Below, piece after piece: positions 20,913 to 29,657 of a DNA stretch of 64,000 nt. Location of the stretch: assembly GCF_014196625.1 (NCBI RefSeq), contig NZ_JACIDZ010000001.1, positions 1 through 64,000 of the forward strand. Reading direction: 5' to 3'. Position 1 is the stretch's first letter; each line of letters opens with the position of its first letter. The notes beneath the pieces were generated by a model. It was not told where the DNA came from, made no database searches, and worked only from the letters and a program-made list of their open reading frames with translations. Source of the stretch: Martelella radicis (lineage in GTDB: Bacteria; Pseudomonadota; Alphaproteobacteria; Rhizobiales; Rhizobiaceae). Position numbers and translations under genes: made by a program.

Positions 20913-22862
20913 ATGTCTCTCCGCTATCGTCCAGAAATCGATGGACTTCGTACTATAGCTGTCATTTCCGTCATTGTTTACCACCTGAAAATTCCTTTTC
21001 TTGAAGATTATTTTCTTTCCGGGGGCTTCCTCGGCGTCGACCTTTTCTTTGTACTTTCCGGGTACCTGATTACGGGAATTATTCTCACCGAACTGGAGAG
21101 TACGGGCCGGTTCAGTTTTACGAAATTCTATATGCGCAGAGCGAGACGCATTCTCCCGCCCTTGTTGCTGGTCATGGCTGCAATGATACCGCTTGCCTTG
21201 TGGATCTTGTTGCCCAGCGAATTGATCCGGTTCGGTAATTCACTCGTTGCCGCATTGGGTTTTTACAGTAATGTCTACTGGTTCTTCGAGTTGGGAGAGT
21301 ATGGTGCGCAATCAGGGCTATTGCAGCCGTTCCTCCATACTTGGAGCTTGTCCATTGAAGAACAGTTCTACCTGATTTTTCCGCTTGTCCTGCTCGCACT
21401 GTCGAAAATTCGCTCCGCCCGTTGGATGGGGCTGGTTCTGATCGTATTGCTGATCGTGAGCTTCGTGCTGGCCCAGGCGACGACTTACTTCAAGCCTCCG
21501 CTTTCCTTTTTCTCGCCGGTTAGCCGTGCATGGGAACTGCTCGCTGGCGCATTGCTGGCGCTGGTGGCGCTGAAGCGGCCTGATTTTCTGCGCGCAAGCC
21601 GGGCCGGGCTTTTTGTTCCCGCCGCCATGTTGGCGCTGTTGCTCTACACAATCTTCACGACACGTCTTGCTGAGGCTGAACATCCGGGCCTTTCGACAAT
21701 ACCGGTTATCCTGGCGACATGCGGGCTGATCTGGTTTGCCGATCCGCGTGAACCGGTCACCAGGCTGTTGTCGACACGTGGATTTGTGATGATCGGCAAG
21801 CTCTCCTATTCTCTTTATCTCTGGCACTATCCGATATTCGCCTTCGGGCGCTTGCGTTCAATTGAAGAGCCGACCTGGATTGCAATGACGTCTTGGGTTG
21901 TTTTGACGTTTGCGTGTGCCTGGGCAGGCTACGCTCTGATCGAAAAGCCCTTCAGGTTCCGGGTGTCCACGCGGCTCTTCATCCCCACGCTCGCTTGTTT
22001 CGTGATTGGCATCGTTGGCTTTTCGTTTGCGTCGGATCGTTTCGCGGGCTTCCCCGGTCGTTATTCCGACCTCGCCGAGCGCTACGGCGAGAATCAATTC
22101 GATCCCGATCTGATGTCGGAGGAGTCCATGAGTATTCTCGACCAGCTGGCCGTGAACGAAACCATTGGCAGATGGAACGCCGGCAAACGCTCCAAACACG
22201 GATTGGAGGACATTTGGTACACGGACCCCGAGAAGAAGAATGTGCTTCTGGTTGGAAACTCCCACAGCAAGGACCTGTTCAACGCTTTATATTTGAATCG
22301 TGACAAGATTCCGGATTACGAGTTCGCGCGTCTGGCATATACGGCCGATTTCAATCAGCCGGAAATCGAGGAAATGTTCGATGTTCCAAACTTCAAAGAG
22401 GCTGATGTCGTCGTATTTGCGCCAAAATACCGCTCAACGTCCATCGACGCCGTCAAGCAACTTGTTCCAAGGCTGAAGGATTTGGGGAAGGAAGTCATTA
22501 TCGTCGGAAATACGGCCGAATTCATTTCGCCAAGCCGAATGTCGATTTTTGACTGGTACCTTCTGCGTCACAAGGGCGACGTGGATCTTACCGAGATCAA
22601 CAAGCTGGGCTATCGTTTCGAAGCCGTGGAGGCTCAGGTCTATAGCCGCATCCTTGCCGAGATTGCTGATACGAACGGTGTGAAATTTTACGACAGGCGC
22701 GCTCTGCTGTGTGATGATGAAGCGCGAACCTGCACGCTCGTGCGCGAAGATGGGCGCCGGACCATGTACGACGACACGCATTGGACACTCGAGGGCGCAG
22801 AACTTTTCGGAAAACGAGCCGTGGAAGCGGGCTGGTTCCAGAACGAGCAGCCGTCTGGCTAA
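20913..22862 (+). CDS. Membrane acyltransferase with C-terminal SGNH domain (OafA-like)
   Basis: Acyltransferase-3 family proteins move acyl groups, often acetyl, onto envelope or secreted glycans. Residues 1-370 hold about 10-11 membrane helices beginning YRPEIDGLRTIAVISVIVYH, with the catalytic histidine at the end of the first helix and the arginine motif FYMRRARRILPP. Residues 430-649 form an SGNH hydrolase-like domain with VLLVGNSHSKDLF and a final DDTHWTLEG (Asp and His of the triad). Such two-domain proteins O-acetylate lipopolysaccharide O-antigen, exopolysaccharide or peptidoglycan. Base composition is less GC-rich than the nuo genes, which suggests transfer. The target is unknown. 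Confidence 0.9.
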   Translation: MSLRYRPEIDGLRTIAVISVIVYHLKIPFLEDYFLSGGFLGVDLFFVLSGYLITGIILTELESTGRFSFTKFYMRRARRILPPLLLVMAAMIPLALWILLPSELIRFGNSLVAALGFYSNVYWFFELGEYGAQSGLLQPFLHTWSLSIEEQFYLIFPLVLLALSKIRSARWMGLVLIVLLIVSFVLAQATTYFKPPLSFFSPVSRAWELLAGALLALVALKRPDFLRASRAGLFVPAAMLALLLYTIFTTRLAEAEHPGLSTIPVILATCGLIWFADPREPVTRLLSTRGFVMIGKLSYSLYLWHYPIFAFGRLRSIEEPTWIAMTSWVVLTFACAWAGYALIEKPFRFRVSTRLFIPTLACFVIGIVGFSFASDRFAGFPGRYSDLAERYGENQFDPDLMSEESMSILDQLAVNETIGRWNAGKRSKHGLEDIWYTDPEKKNVLLVGNSHSKDLFNALYLNRDKIPDYEFARLAYTADFNQPEIEEMFDVPNFKEADVVVFAPKYRSTSIDAVKQLVPRLKDLGKEVIIVGNTAEFISPSRMSIFDWYLLRHKGDVDLTEINKLGYRFEAVEAQVYSRILAEIADTNGVKFYDRRALLCDDEARTCTLVREDGRRTMYDDTHWTLEGAELFGKRAVEAGWFQNEQPSG

Positions 22863-22885
22863 CTGCCACGCGGCGGACAGGTCAG

Positions 22886-22930
22886 GAGCGGTTCAGCCTT
22901 TCACCGAGACGCAGAACCGCTCTTTCTTGT
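22886..22930 (+). terminator. Intrinsic terminator after the acyltransferase gene
   Basis: GAGCGGTTC at 22886-22894 pairs with GAACCGCTC at 22914-22922, and a T-rich run (TTTCTTGTTT) follows. It lies 24 bases after the stop codon on the plus strand. Confidence 0.7.
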
Positions 22931-22985
22931 TTGACGCATTTTCGCGGACGTCGGCTTCTTTCATCTGACTGCGAAACGCCCTTGG

Positions 22986-23013
22986 CCAGCTTCTTCGGGC
23001 CAGCTTCTTCGGG
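22986..23013. repeat. Two-copy 14-base tandem repeat
   Basis: The unit CCAGCTTCTTCGGG occurs twice in a row, followed by a diverged copy (TCACCTTCGTCGGG). It lies between two convergent genes and has no obvious function. Confidence 0.6.
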
Positions 23014-23133
23014 TCACCTTCGTCGGGCCTCCGGATCGGTTTGTGTCCGATGGGGACCTTGTCGGGTGCCGCGCCCACGGGAGCCCGCGTCAAAGGGCCG
23101 GAAAATACTTCGTCAGATAGTGCTCCTGGACAA

Positions 23134-24006
23134 TCAGCCCGGCCGCCTGAACAGTCGGCTCTGTTCGAACAGGCCCTCCAACTGGCTGATGCGCTGGCGG
23201 GTCTTGTCCCAGCTTTTTGCCTGGACCGCCTCGATCAGCGCTTCCACCACAAACAGCGTCACGACGGACGAATCCCAGGCCGACGGCACCTCGATATGGA
23301 CGCGGAAGGTGTGGCGGGCAAACTTGGTCACGGGCGAGGCCCACTGGTCGGTGAAGAGGATGATCTCGACGCCGTTCTCGCTTGCCACGCGCGCCAGCGT
23401 CGCCATGTCCTGCTCGTAGCGGCGGATGTCGAAGATCACCAGAACATCGCCCTTGGCCATGTTCAGCATGTGCTGCGGCCATGAGCCGGAATTGGACGAC
23501 ATCAGCGTCGTTTTCGGCCTGATGACCTGCATGTGGGTGTAGAAATAGCCCGCGATTGCCCCTGTGATGCGTCCGCCGACGAAATAGACGGCGCGGTCGA
23601 GGTCCGAGAGAAGGGCAGCCGCGCCCCCGAATGTTTCCTGGTCAAGCTGTGACAATGTGCGGCGCATATTGTCCATCGCCGCCTCGCCGAACCGGTTCAG
23701 GATATGCGTGTCCGGCACATTGCGCGCCAGCCGGTCGTGTTTGGCGATCGGATTGGAGAGCGTGGCCTCCAGTTCCTGGTGCAGGCGCGCCTGAAATTCG
23801 GCATATCCCTTGAAGCCCAGCTTCTGCACCATGCGCGCGACCGTCGGCGTCGATACGTCGGCATTTTCGGCAAGCGTGGTGATGCTGCCGAGGCCTGACA
23901 CCGGGTAGTTCTCGCTGATCGTGTCGGCGAGGCGCTTTTCCGAGCGCGTAAGTTCGCCGTAGCGCCCGGCGATGATGTCGGCGACTGTTCTGGACCCGTC
24001 GGTCAA
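23134..24006 (-). CDS. MurR/RpiR-family transcriptional regulator
   Basis: The protein has an N-terminal RpiR helix-turn-helix domain (residues 1-78, with ITTLAENADVSTPTVARMVQKLGFKGYAEFQ) and a C-terminal SIS domain (about 120-260) that would bind a phosphosugar or another small effector. I chose the TTG at 24006 because AGGAG lies seven bases upstream; this gives 290 residues. The frame remains open to an ATG at 24051 with no better ribosome site. It is divergent from the amidohydrolase/TRAP cluster that starts at 24159, so it probably controls that cluster. Confidence 0.88.
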   Translation of the reverse strand: MTDGSRTVADIIAGRYGELTRSEKRLADTISENYPVSGLGSITTLAENADVSTPTVARMVQKLGFKGYAEFQARLHQELEATLSNPIAKHDRLARNVPDTHILNRFGEAAMDNMRRTLSQLDQETFGGAAALLSDLDRAVYFVGGRITGAIAGYFYTHMQVIRPKTTLMSSNSGSWPQHMLNMAKGDVLVIFDIRRYEQDMATLARVASENGVEIILFTDQWASPVTKFARHTFRVHIEVPSAWDSSVVTLFVVEALIEAVQAKSWDKTRQRISQLEGLFEQSRLFRRPG

Positions 24007-24158
24007 TCTTCGTCTCCTGTTTTCCCGGCATTTAGGAACGGCGCGGCCCATCCGTCAACGGCAAAAATGAATAGAAGTTTTCAAAGTGTGATTGACAGCG
24101 CGCGAAATCTGAAGAACTATTTACAAAACCAAGAATTGCAGAAAATGCAGGGGAACAG

Positions 24159-24935
24159 ATGTTGGGAAAGCCGGGGCTGTTGAGCGCCCGAGAAGGCGCG
24201 CCTGTGATTGTCGAGCGCGCATCGGGTCCAAGCGAGGTCGTGCTGGTCTGCGAGCATGCCGGCCGTGCCATACCCGATTGCCTTGGCGACATGGGCCTTT
24301 CCGCCGAACTTCTGCAAAGCCATATCGCATGGGATCCGGGCGCGCTTGCGGTTTCGAAGCTGTTGAGCGAGGCGCTCGACGCCACGTTGGTCCACCAGCG
24401 CTTCTCCCGTCTTGTCTATGACTGCAACCGCCCGCCGGAAGCCGTCGACGCCATTCCGGAAATCAGCGAGATTCACGCGGTTCCCGCCAATCGCGGGCTT
24501 GGCCCGGTGGCGAAGGCCGAGCGGGCGGAGGCGCTCTATCTTCCGTTTCACGAGCGTATCGATGCCGTGCTGGACGAACGTCTCGGGCGTGAGACCGTGC
24601 TGGTCACGATCCATTCCTTCACCCCGGTGTTCAAGGGGCAGAAGCGGGACGTCGAAATCGGCATCCTGCATGACGCCGACCGCAGGCTTGCCGATTGCCT
24701 GCTCGAGAAGGCAAAGGCTGCCGGCGGCTATGATGTGCGCCGCAACGAACCCTATGCGCCGGTCGACGGGGTGACCCACACGCTGCGCCGCCACGCATTG
24801 CCGCGCAAACTTCTCAACGTCATGATCGAGATCCGCAATGACCTGATCGCCGATGCGGCAGGGCAGGGCGCGGTCGCGGGCTTCATCGCCGGCCTTCTGA
24901 GCCAGTGCCTCGACGGCAGGCAGGAGGTGGCCTGA
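24159..24935 (+). CDS. N-formylglutamate amidohydrolase-family enzyme
   Basis: Members of this family cleave N-formyl-L-glutamate to formate and glutamate in histidine degradation, but many homologues act elsewhere. The 258-residue protein shows the family signature VLVCEHAGRAIP near residue 28, the segment RLVYDCNRPPEA, and the conserved VTIHSFTPVFKG. No hut genes are nearby; instead it starts a TRAP, ligase and dehydrogenase cluster, so I infer that it releases glutamate from an acyl- or gamma-glutamyl intermediate. Its stop overlaps the dctQ start (TGATG). Confidence 0.85.
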   Translation: MLGKPGLLSAREGAPVIVERASGPSEVVLVCEHAGRAIPDCLGDMGLSAELLQSHIAWDPGALAVSKLLSEALDATLVHQRFSRLVYDCNRPPEAVDAIPEISEIHAVPANRGLGPVAKAERAEALYLPFHERIDAVLDERLGRETVLVTIHSFTPVFKGQKRDVEIGILHDADRRLADCLLEKAKAAGGYDVRRNEPYAPVDGVTHTLRRHALPRKLLNVMIEIRNDLIADAAGQGAVAGFIAGLLSQCLDGRQEVA

Positions 24936-25444
24936 TGCCTGAGGCAATCAAGACCTATGTCCGCTACGTCGATGGTTTCAACCGCGTGGTCGGCCGCATC
25001 GCCATGTGGCTGATCTTCGTGATGATGGGCATTCTGCTCTGGTCATCGGTGTCCAAGACCTTCTTCAACCCGTCGCTATGGACGCTGGAAATGGCGCAGT
25101 TCGTCATGACGGCCTATTACCTTGTCGGCGGCGCCTATTCGCTGCAGCTCGACAGCCATGTGCGCATGGACCTCGTCTATGGCCGCTGGACGCCGCGCCA
25201 GAGAGCCATTGTCGATGCGATCACCGTGTTCATGCTGTTCACCTATCTGATCTTTCTTCTGATCGGCGGCGTGTCGTCCACCAGCTACGCGCTGAAATAC
25301 GGCGAGACCTCCTATTCGAGCTGGTCGCCCTACATGTCCCCGATCAAGATCACCATGGTCTTCGGCATTTTCCTGATGTTCCTGCAGACCACCTCGATCT
25401 TCTTCAAGGACCTTGCAAAGGCGCTGGGGAGGCCGATCGCATGA
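24935..25444 (+). CDS. TRAP transporter small membrane subunit (DctQ type)
   Basis: DctQ proteins pair with DctM to form the membrane part of a tripartite ATP-independent periplasmic transporter. The 169-residue protein has four predicted membrane helices (near 20-40, 60-80, 95-115 and 135-155) and starts after CAGGAGGTGG. It overlaps both neighbours (TGATG at its start, ATGA at its end), so the three genes are translated together. Confidence 0.9.
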   Translation: MPEAIKTYVRYVDGFNRVVGRIAMWLIFVMMGILLWSSVSKTFFNPSLWTLEMAQFVMTAYYLVGGAYSLQLDSHVRMDLVYGRWTPRQRAIVDAITVFMLFTYLIFLLIGGVSSTSYALKYGETSYSSWSPYMSPIKITMVFGIFLMFLQTTSIFFKDLAKALGRPIA

Positions 25445-26769
25445 ACCTCTCCTATGAAATGATCGCGCTTCTTCTGTTCTTCTCGATGATGCTGACCATG
25501 CTGACCGGCCAGCGCGTCTTTGCCGCGATCGGCTTCGTCGGCGTTGTCGCCTCGGCCCTCTTGTGGGGTACGGGCGGCTACGAGATCGGATTTTCCGCCG
25601 GCATGAAGCTGATGAAGTGGTATCCGATGCTGACGCTGCCGCTCTTCATCTTCATGGGCTACATGCTGTCGGAATCGGGCATTGCCGAGGATCTCTACAA
25701 GGCGTTCCACGTCTGGATGGGCGGTCTGCCGGGCGGTCTTGCCGTCGGCACGATCGCGCTGATGGTGGTGATCTCGGCCATGAACGGGCTTTCCGTCGCC
25801 GGCATGGCCATCGGCGCGACCATCGCGCTGCCGGAGCTTCTGCGGCGCGGCTATGACAAGATCATGGTTTCGGGCGTCATCCAGGCAGGGTCTTCACTGG
25901 GCATTCTGGTGCCGCCGAGCGTCGTTCTGGTGCTTTACGGCATGATCGCCCGCCAGCCCGTCGGCAAGCTCTGGGTTGCCGGTGCGCTGCCCGGTCTGCT
26001 GCTGGCGGCGATGTTCATCATCTACATCATCATCCGCTGCCGCCTGAACCCGGCGCTTGGCCCTTCGCTACCGAAGGAAGAGCGCGACATGCCGCTCGGC
26101 GAGAAGCTGAAGCTCCTGCGCGCCGGCATCATCCCCTTCCTCATCTTCTTCCTGATGATGGGCCTGTTCCTGATGGGGGGCACCAGCCTTACGGAAAGTG
26201 CCGCCATCGGCGCGCTGTCCGCGCTCGTCGCCGCGCTGATCAAGAAGCGGCTGACGTGGAAACTCCTGAACCGCACCATGGAGCAGACGCTCGGCATTTC
26301 CTGCATGTTCATGTGGATCATCCTGGCCGCACTCTGCTTCGGCGCGGTGTTCGACGGGCTTGGCGCGGTGCGGGCGCTGGAACATCTGCTGCTCGATCGA
26401 TGGGATCTCGGCCCTTGGGAAATCCTGATCATGATGCAGATTTCCTACATCATCATGGGCACGTTCCTGGATGATACGGCGATGCTGGTGATCGTCGCGC
26501 CGCTTTACGTGCCGCTGGTCGGCCATCTCGGCTTCGATCTCGTCTGGTACGGCGTGCTCTACACCATCACCTGCCAGATCGCCTACATGACGCCGCCGTT
26601 CGGCTACAACCTGTTCCTGATGCGGGCCATGGCCCCGCGGGAGATTTCACTGACCGACATTTACCGCTCCGTCTGGCCGTTCGTGATCATCATGATCCTC
26701 GGCCTGGCGATCGTCACGGCATTTCCGCAGATTGCCCTGTGGCTGCCGAACCTGGTCTATGCGCGCTGA
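25441..26769 (+). CDS. TRAP transporter large permease (DctM type)
   Basis: DctM is the ion-coupled transport subunit. The 442-residue protein starts MNLSYEMIALLLFFSMMLTML and has about 12 membrane helices, including the family motif SSLGILVPPSVVLVLYG near residue 155 and the C-terminal MTPPFGYNLFLMRAM. Upstream in-frame sequence belongs to the overlapping dctQ gene, so the ATG at 25441 is the start. Sodium or proton gradients drive this class. Confidence 0.93.
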   Translation: MNLSYEMIALLLFFSMMLTMLTGQRVFAAIGFVGVVASALLWGTGGYEIGFSAGMKLMKWYPMLTLPLFIFMGYMLSESGIAEDLYKAFHVWMGGLPGGLAVGTIALMVVISAMNGLSVAGMAIGATIALPELLRRGYDKIMVSGVIQAGSSLGILVPPSVVLVLYGMIARQPVGKLWVAGALPGLLLAAMFIIYIIIRCRLNPALGPSLPKEERDMPLGEKLKLLRAGIIPFLIFFLMMGLFLMGGTSLTESAAIGALSALVAALIKKRLTWKLLNRTMEQTLGISCMFMWIILAALCFGAVFDGLGAVRALEHLLLDRWDLGPWEILIMMQISYIIMGTFLDDTAMLVIVAPLYVPLVGHLGFDLVWYGVLYTITCQIAYMTPPFGYNLFLMRAMAPREISLTDIYRSVWPFVIIMILGLAIVTAFPQIALWLPNLVYAR

Positions 26770-26887
26770 GGGGAGTGGCTGAGGCGCGTTGGAGTGCGTC
26801 CGGTTTCAGCGGACGTTTGGAAACGGAGGGCCCGGCATGCGGTCGGGTCACACAAGAGCTGATGAAGCAAAACAGAGGGAAGCAGCA

Positions 26888-27934
26888 ATGACCAACAGAC
26901 GCAGTTTTTTGAAGAATGCGGGCCTTGCGACCGCAGCAGGCGCCACGGCGCTTGCCGCGCCCGCCGTCACCCGCGCCCAGAGCAAGATCACCTGGCGCCT
27001 GCAGACCTATGCCGGGCCGGCGCTTGCCGAACACGTCATCAAGCCGTCGATCGAGGCCTTCAACACGGCCGCCAATGGCGAGATGGAGATCCAGCTGTTC
27101 ACCGCCGACCAGCTGGTGCCGACGGGCGAACTGTTCCGCGCCATGCAGCGCGGCACGATCGATGCCGTGCAGTCGGACGACGACTCGATGAACTCGCCGC
27201 TCGATATCAAGGTGTTCGGCGGCTATTTCCCCTTCGCCTCGAAGTTCAGCCTCGACGTGCCGACGCTGTTTTACGAATACGGTCTCGCCGAGATCTGGGA
27301 GAAGGCCTATTCGGAAGTTGGCGTGCAGTGGATTTCCGCTGGCGCCTGGGATCCGTGCAACTTCGCCACGGTCAATCCGGTGACGAGCCTTTCCGATCTT
27401 GAGGGACTGCGCATCTTCACCTTCCCGACGGCCGGCAAGTTCCTGTCGCAGTTCGGCGTCGTGCCGGTGACGCTGCCCTGGGAAGACGTGCAGGTCGCCA
27501 TGCAGACGGGCGAGCTTGATGGTCTCGCATGGTCGGGCATTACCGAGGACTACACCGTCGGCTGGGCGGATGTGACCAACTACTTCCTCACCAACAACAT
27601 CTCGGGCGGCTGGTGCGGCTCGTTCTTCGTCAATTCCGACAAGTGGGCGGAAGTGCCGGAGCATCTGAAGGTGCTGTTCCGCATGTGCACGGACAGTTCG
27701 CACCTGCACCGCCTGCACTGGTACTGGGGCGGCGAGGCGCGGCTGCGCGCCCATGGCGACAAGCTGAAGCTGACGACCATTCCCGATGCGGAATGGAAGA
27801 CGGTGGAAGATGCCGCCGATACCTTCTGGGACGAGATCGCCGCCGAGACCGAGCGCACGGCCGAAGTGGTCAAGATCCTGAAGCAGTATCAGGCTGACAT
27901 GAAGGCCGCCGGCCCGCCCTACCGCGCGGGCTGA
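26888..27934 (+). CDS. TRAP transporter solute-binding protein (DctP type)
   Basis: This is the periplasmic receptor of the TRAP system. The 348-residue protein begins MTNRRSFLKNAGLATAAG, a twin-arginine (Tat) signal peptide with cleavage likely after TRAQ. The mature protein shows QLFTADQLVPTGELFRAMQRGTID and a conserved arginine region (NPVTSLSDLEGLRIF) expected to bind a carboxylate. It starts 118 bases after dctM. Substrate cannot be read from sequence; neighbouring enzymes suggest an amine- or amino-alcohol-linked acid. Confidence 0.9.
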   Translation: MTNRRSFLKNAGLATAAGATALAAPAVTRAQSKITWRLQTYAGPALAEHVIKPSIEAFNTAANGEMEIQLFTADQLVPTGELFRAMQRGTIDAVQSDDDSMNSPLDIKVFGGYFPFASKFSLDVPTLFYEYGLAEIWEKAYSEVGVQWISAGAWDPCNFATVNPVTSLSDLEGLRIFTFPTAGKFLSQFGVVPVTLPWEDVQVAMQTGELDGLAWSGITEDYTVGWADVTNYFLTNNISGGWCGSFFVNSDKWAEVPEHLKVLFRMCTDSSHLHRLHWYWGGEARLRAHGDKLKLTTIPDAEWKTVEDAADTFWDEIAAETERTAEVVKILKQYQADMKAAGPPYRAG

Positions 27935-27992
27935 TTGACGTCGTGGCCAGAGGCGGGCGCATGTCAAGCAACCCAGCCTCTCCTCTGCGTCA

Positions 27993-28064
27993 CCCTCGGG
28001 CTTGACCCGAGGGTCCAGGCAAGGTTCTCCGTGTCGCCTGGATACTCGGGTCAGGCCCGAGTAT
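27993..28064. repeat. Rhizobial-type intergenic palindromic element
   Basis: Two hairpins occur in tandem: CCCTCGGG-CTTGA-CCCGAGGG at 27993-28013 and ATACTCGGG-TCAGG-CCCGAGTAT at 28042-28064, with a further pair GTCCAGGC and GCCTGGAT enclosing the centre. This is the familiar alphaproteobacterial REP-like element. It lies between the TRAP genes and the ligase gene and could dampen read-through or stabilise mRNA. Confidence 0.75.
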
Positions 28065-28206
28065 GACACCCTAAGGGGCAGGGCAAAGGAGGCTTCTGCC
28101 GCCGACGCCGACACTGTTGACAAGGATCGTCCGGAGCGCGTTTGCTCCGGGCGGTCGCACATGAAGGACGCCAGAGCCGCGTCCGACAACCGATGGGAAG
28201 AGCCTG

Positions 28207-29580
28207 ATGAGCGCAAGCTACACATTCGATGAACTGAAGCGGGATGTTTCGGAGGGACGGATCGATACGGTTCTGGCCTGCCAGGTGGATATGCAGGGCC
28301 GGCTGATGGGCAAGCGCTTCCACGCCGAATATTTCGTAGAGAGCGGCTTCAGGGAAACCCATTGCTGCAATTATATCCAGGCCACCGACATGGAGATGAA
28401 CACCGTCTCCGGCTATGAGTCGACAAGCTGGGCGGCGGGATATGGCGATTATACGATGAAGCCGGACCTTGGCACGCTGCGGCGCATTCCCTGGCTGGAA
28501 GGCACGGCGCTGGTGCTTTGCGATGTCGAGGACCATGCGACCCACAGCGAAGTCGCCCATTCGCCGCGCGCGCTCCTGAAAAAGCAGATCGGTCGTCTCG
28601 AGGCGCTTGGCTTTCGCGCGATGATGGCGACCGAGCTTGAATTCTTCCTCTTCAATCAGTCATTCGAGAGCGCCGAGGAAGCCGGTTATCGCGGGCTGAA
28701 GCGCTCGAGCGCCTATAACGAGGATTACCACATCTTCCAGACCACCAAGGAGGAGGATGTGATGCGGGCAATCCGCAACGGGCTGCAGGGCGCGGGCATC
28801 CCGATCGAAAATTCCAAGGGCGAGGCGGATGCGGGCCAGGAAGAACTCAATGTACGCTATGCCGACGCGCTGACCATGGCCGACCGTCACGCCATCATCA
28901 AGAATGCCTGCAAGGAGATCGCCTGGCAGAAGGGCAAGGCCGTCACCTTCATGGCCAAGTGGAATTATGATGCCGCCGGCAACTCGTCGCATGTGCATCA
29001 ATCGCTCTGGAGCGCCGATGGCGCGAAGCCGCTGTTCTTCGATCCCGACGGGCCATACGGCATGTCGAAACTGATGGAGCATTATGTGGCGGGCCTGCTC
29101 GCCCATTCCGCCGAAATCACCTATTTCCTGGCGCCCTATATCAATTCCTACAAGCGCTTCATGGCCGGCACCTTCGCGCCGACCAAGGCGATCTGGTCGC
29201 GCGACAACCGCACGGCCGGGTTCCGCCTTTGCGGGGAAAAAACCAAGGGCATCCGCATCGAATGCCGCATCGGCGGCGCCGATCTCAATCCCTATCTGGC
29301 CTTCGCCGCGCAACTGGCCGCCGGTCTCGATGGCATTGAAAAACAGATGACGCTGGAAGAGCCCTATGTGGGCGATGCCTATGGCGCGGGCAGCGATATC
29401 CGCGAAATCCCCAAAACCTTGCGCGCGGCAGCAAGCGCCATGGATGGCTCCGATTTCCTGCGCGCAGCTTTCGGCGACAGCGTCATCGACCACTATTGCC
29501 GCGCCGCCGAATGGGAACAGGAAGAATATGACCGCCGCGTTACCGACTGGGAGATCGCGCGCGGATTTGAGAGGGCTTGA
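28207..29580 (+). CDS. Glutamine-synthetase-family gamma-glutamyl ligase
   Basis: The 457-residue protein has the glutamine synthetase fold: an N-terminal beta-grasp domain (about 1-110) and the catalytic domain with ATELEFFLF, NSSHVHQSLW, APYINSYKRF and RIECRIGGADLNPYLAFAA. Residue patterns resemble the gamma-glutamylpolyamine or gamma-glutamylamide synthetases more than nitrogen-assimilating GlnA, and it lacks the GlnA adenylylation-site context. I infer that it joins glutamate to an amine using ATP. Aldehyde and alcohol dehydrogenases follow directly. Confidence 0.85.
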   Translation: MSASYTFDELKRDVSEGRIDTVLACQVDMQGRLMGKRFHAEYFVESGFRETHCCNYIQATDMEMNTVSGYESTSWAAGYGDYTMKPDLGTLRRIPWLEGTALVLCDVEDHATHSEVAHSPRALLKKQIGRLEALGFRAMMATELEFFLFNQSFESAEEAGYRGLKRSSAYNEDYHIFQTTKEEDVMRAIRNGLQGAGIPIENSKGEADAGQEELNVRYADALTMADRHAIIKNACKEIAWQKGKAVTFMAKWNYDAAGNSSHVHQSLWSADGAKPLFFDPDGPYGMSKLMEHYVAGLLAHSAEITYFLAPYINSYKRFMAGTFAPTKAIWSRDNRTAGFRLCGEKTKGIRIECRIGGADLNPYLAFAAQLAAGLDGIEKQMTLEEPYVGDAYGAGSDIREIPKTLRAAASAMDGSDFLRAAFGDSVIDHYCRAAEWEQEEYDRRVTDWEIARGFERA

Positions 29581-29657
29581 AGGAGAATGCTGCCGGCCCT
29601 GTGCGGGACCGCAGCGAAATTTCTTGAGCGACAATTGCAAATGACAGGATGTTGATC

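Noticed and set aside
22893-23484. Genes in the gap and antisense to the RpiR gene
   Set aside because: The plus-strand frames at 22781-23484 are antisense or extend out of the terminator region without motifs.
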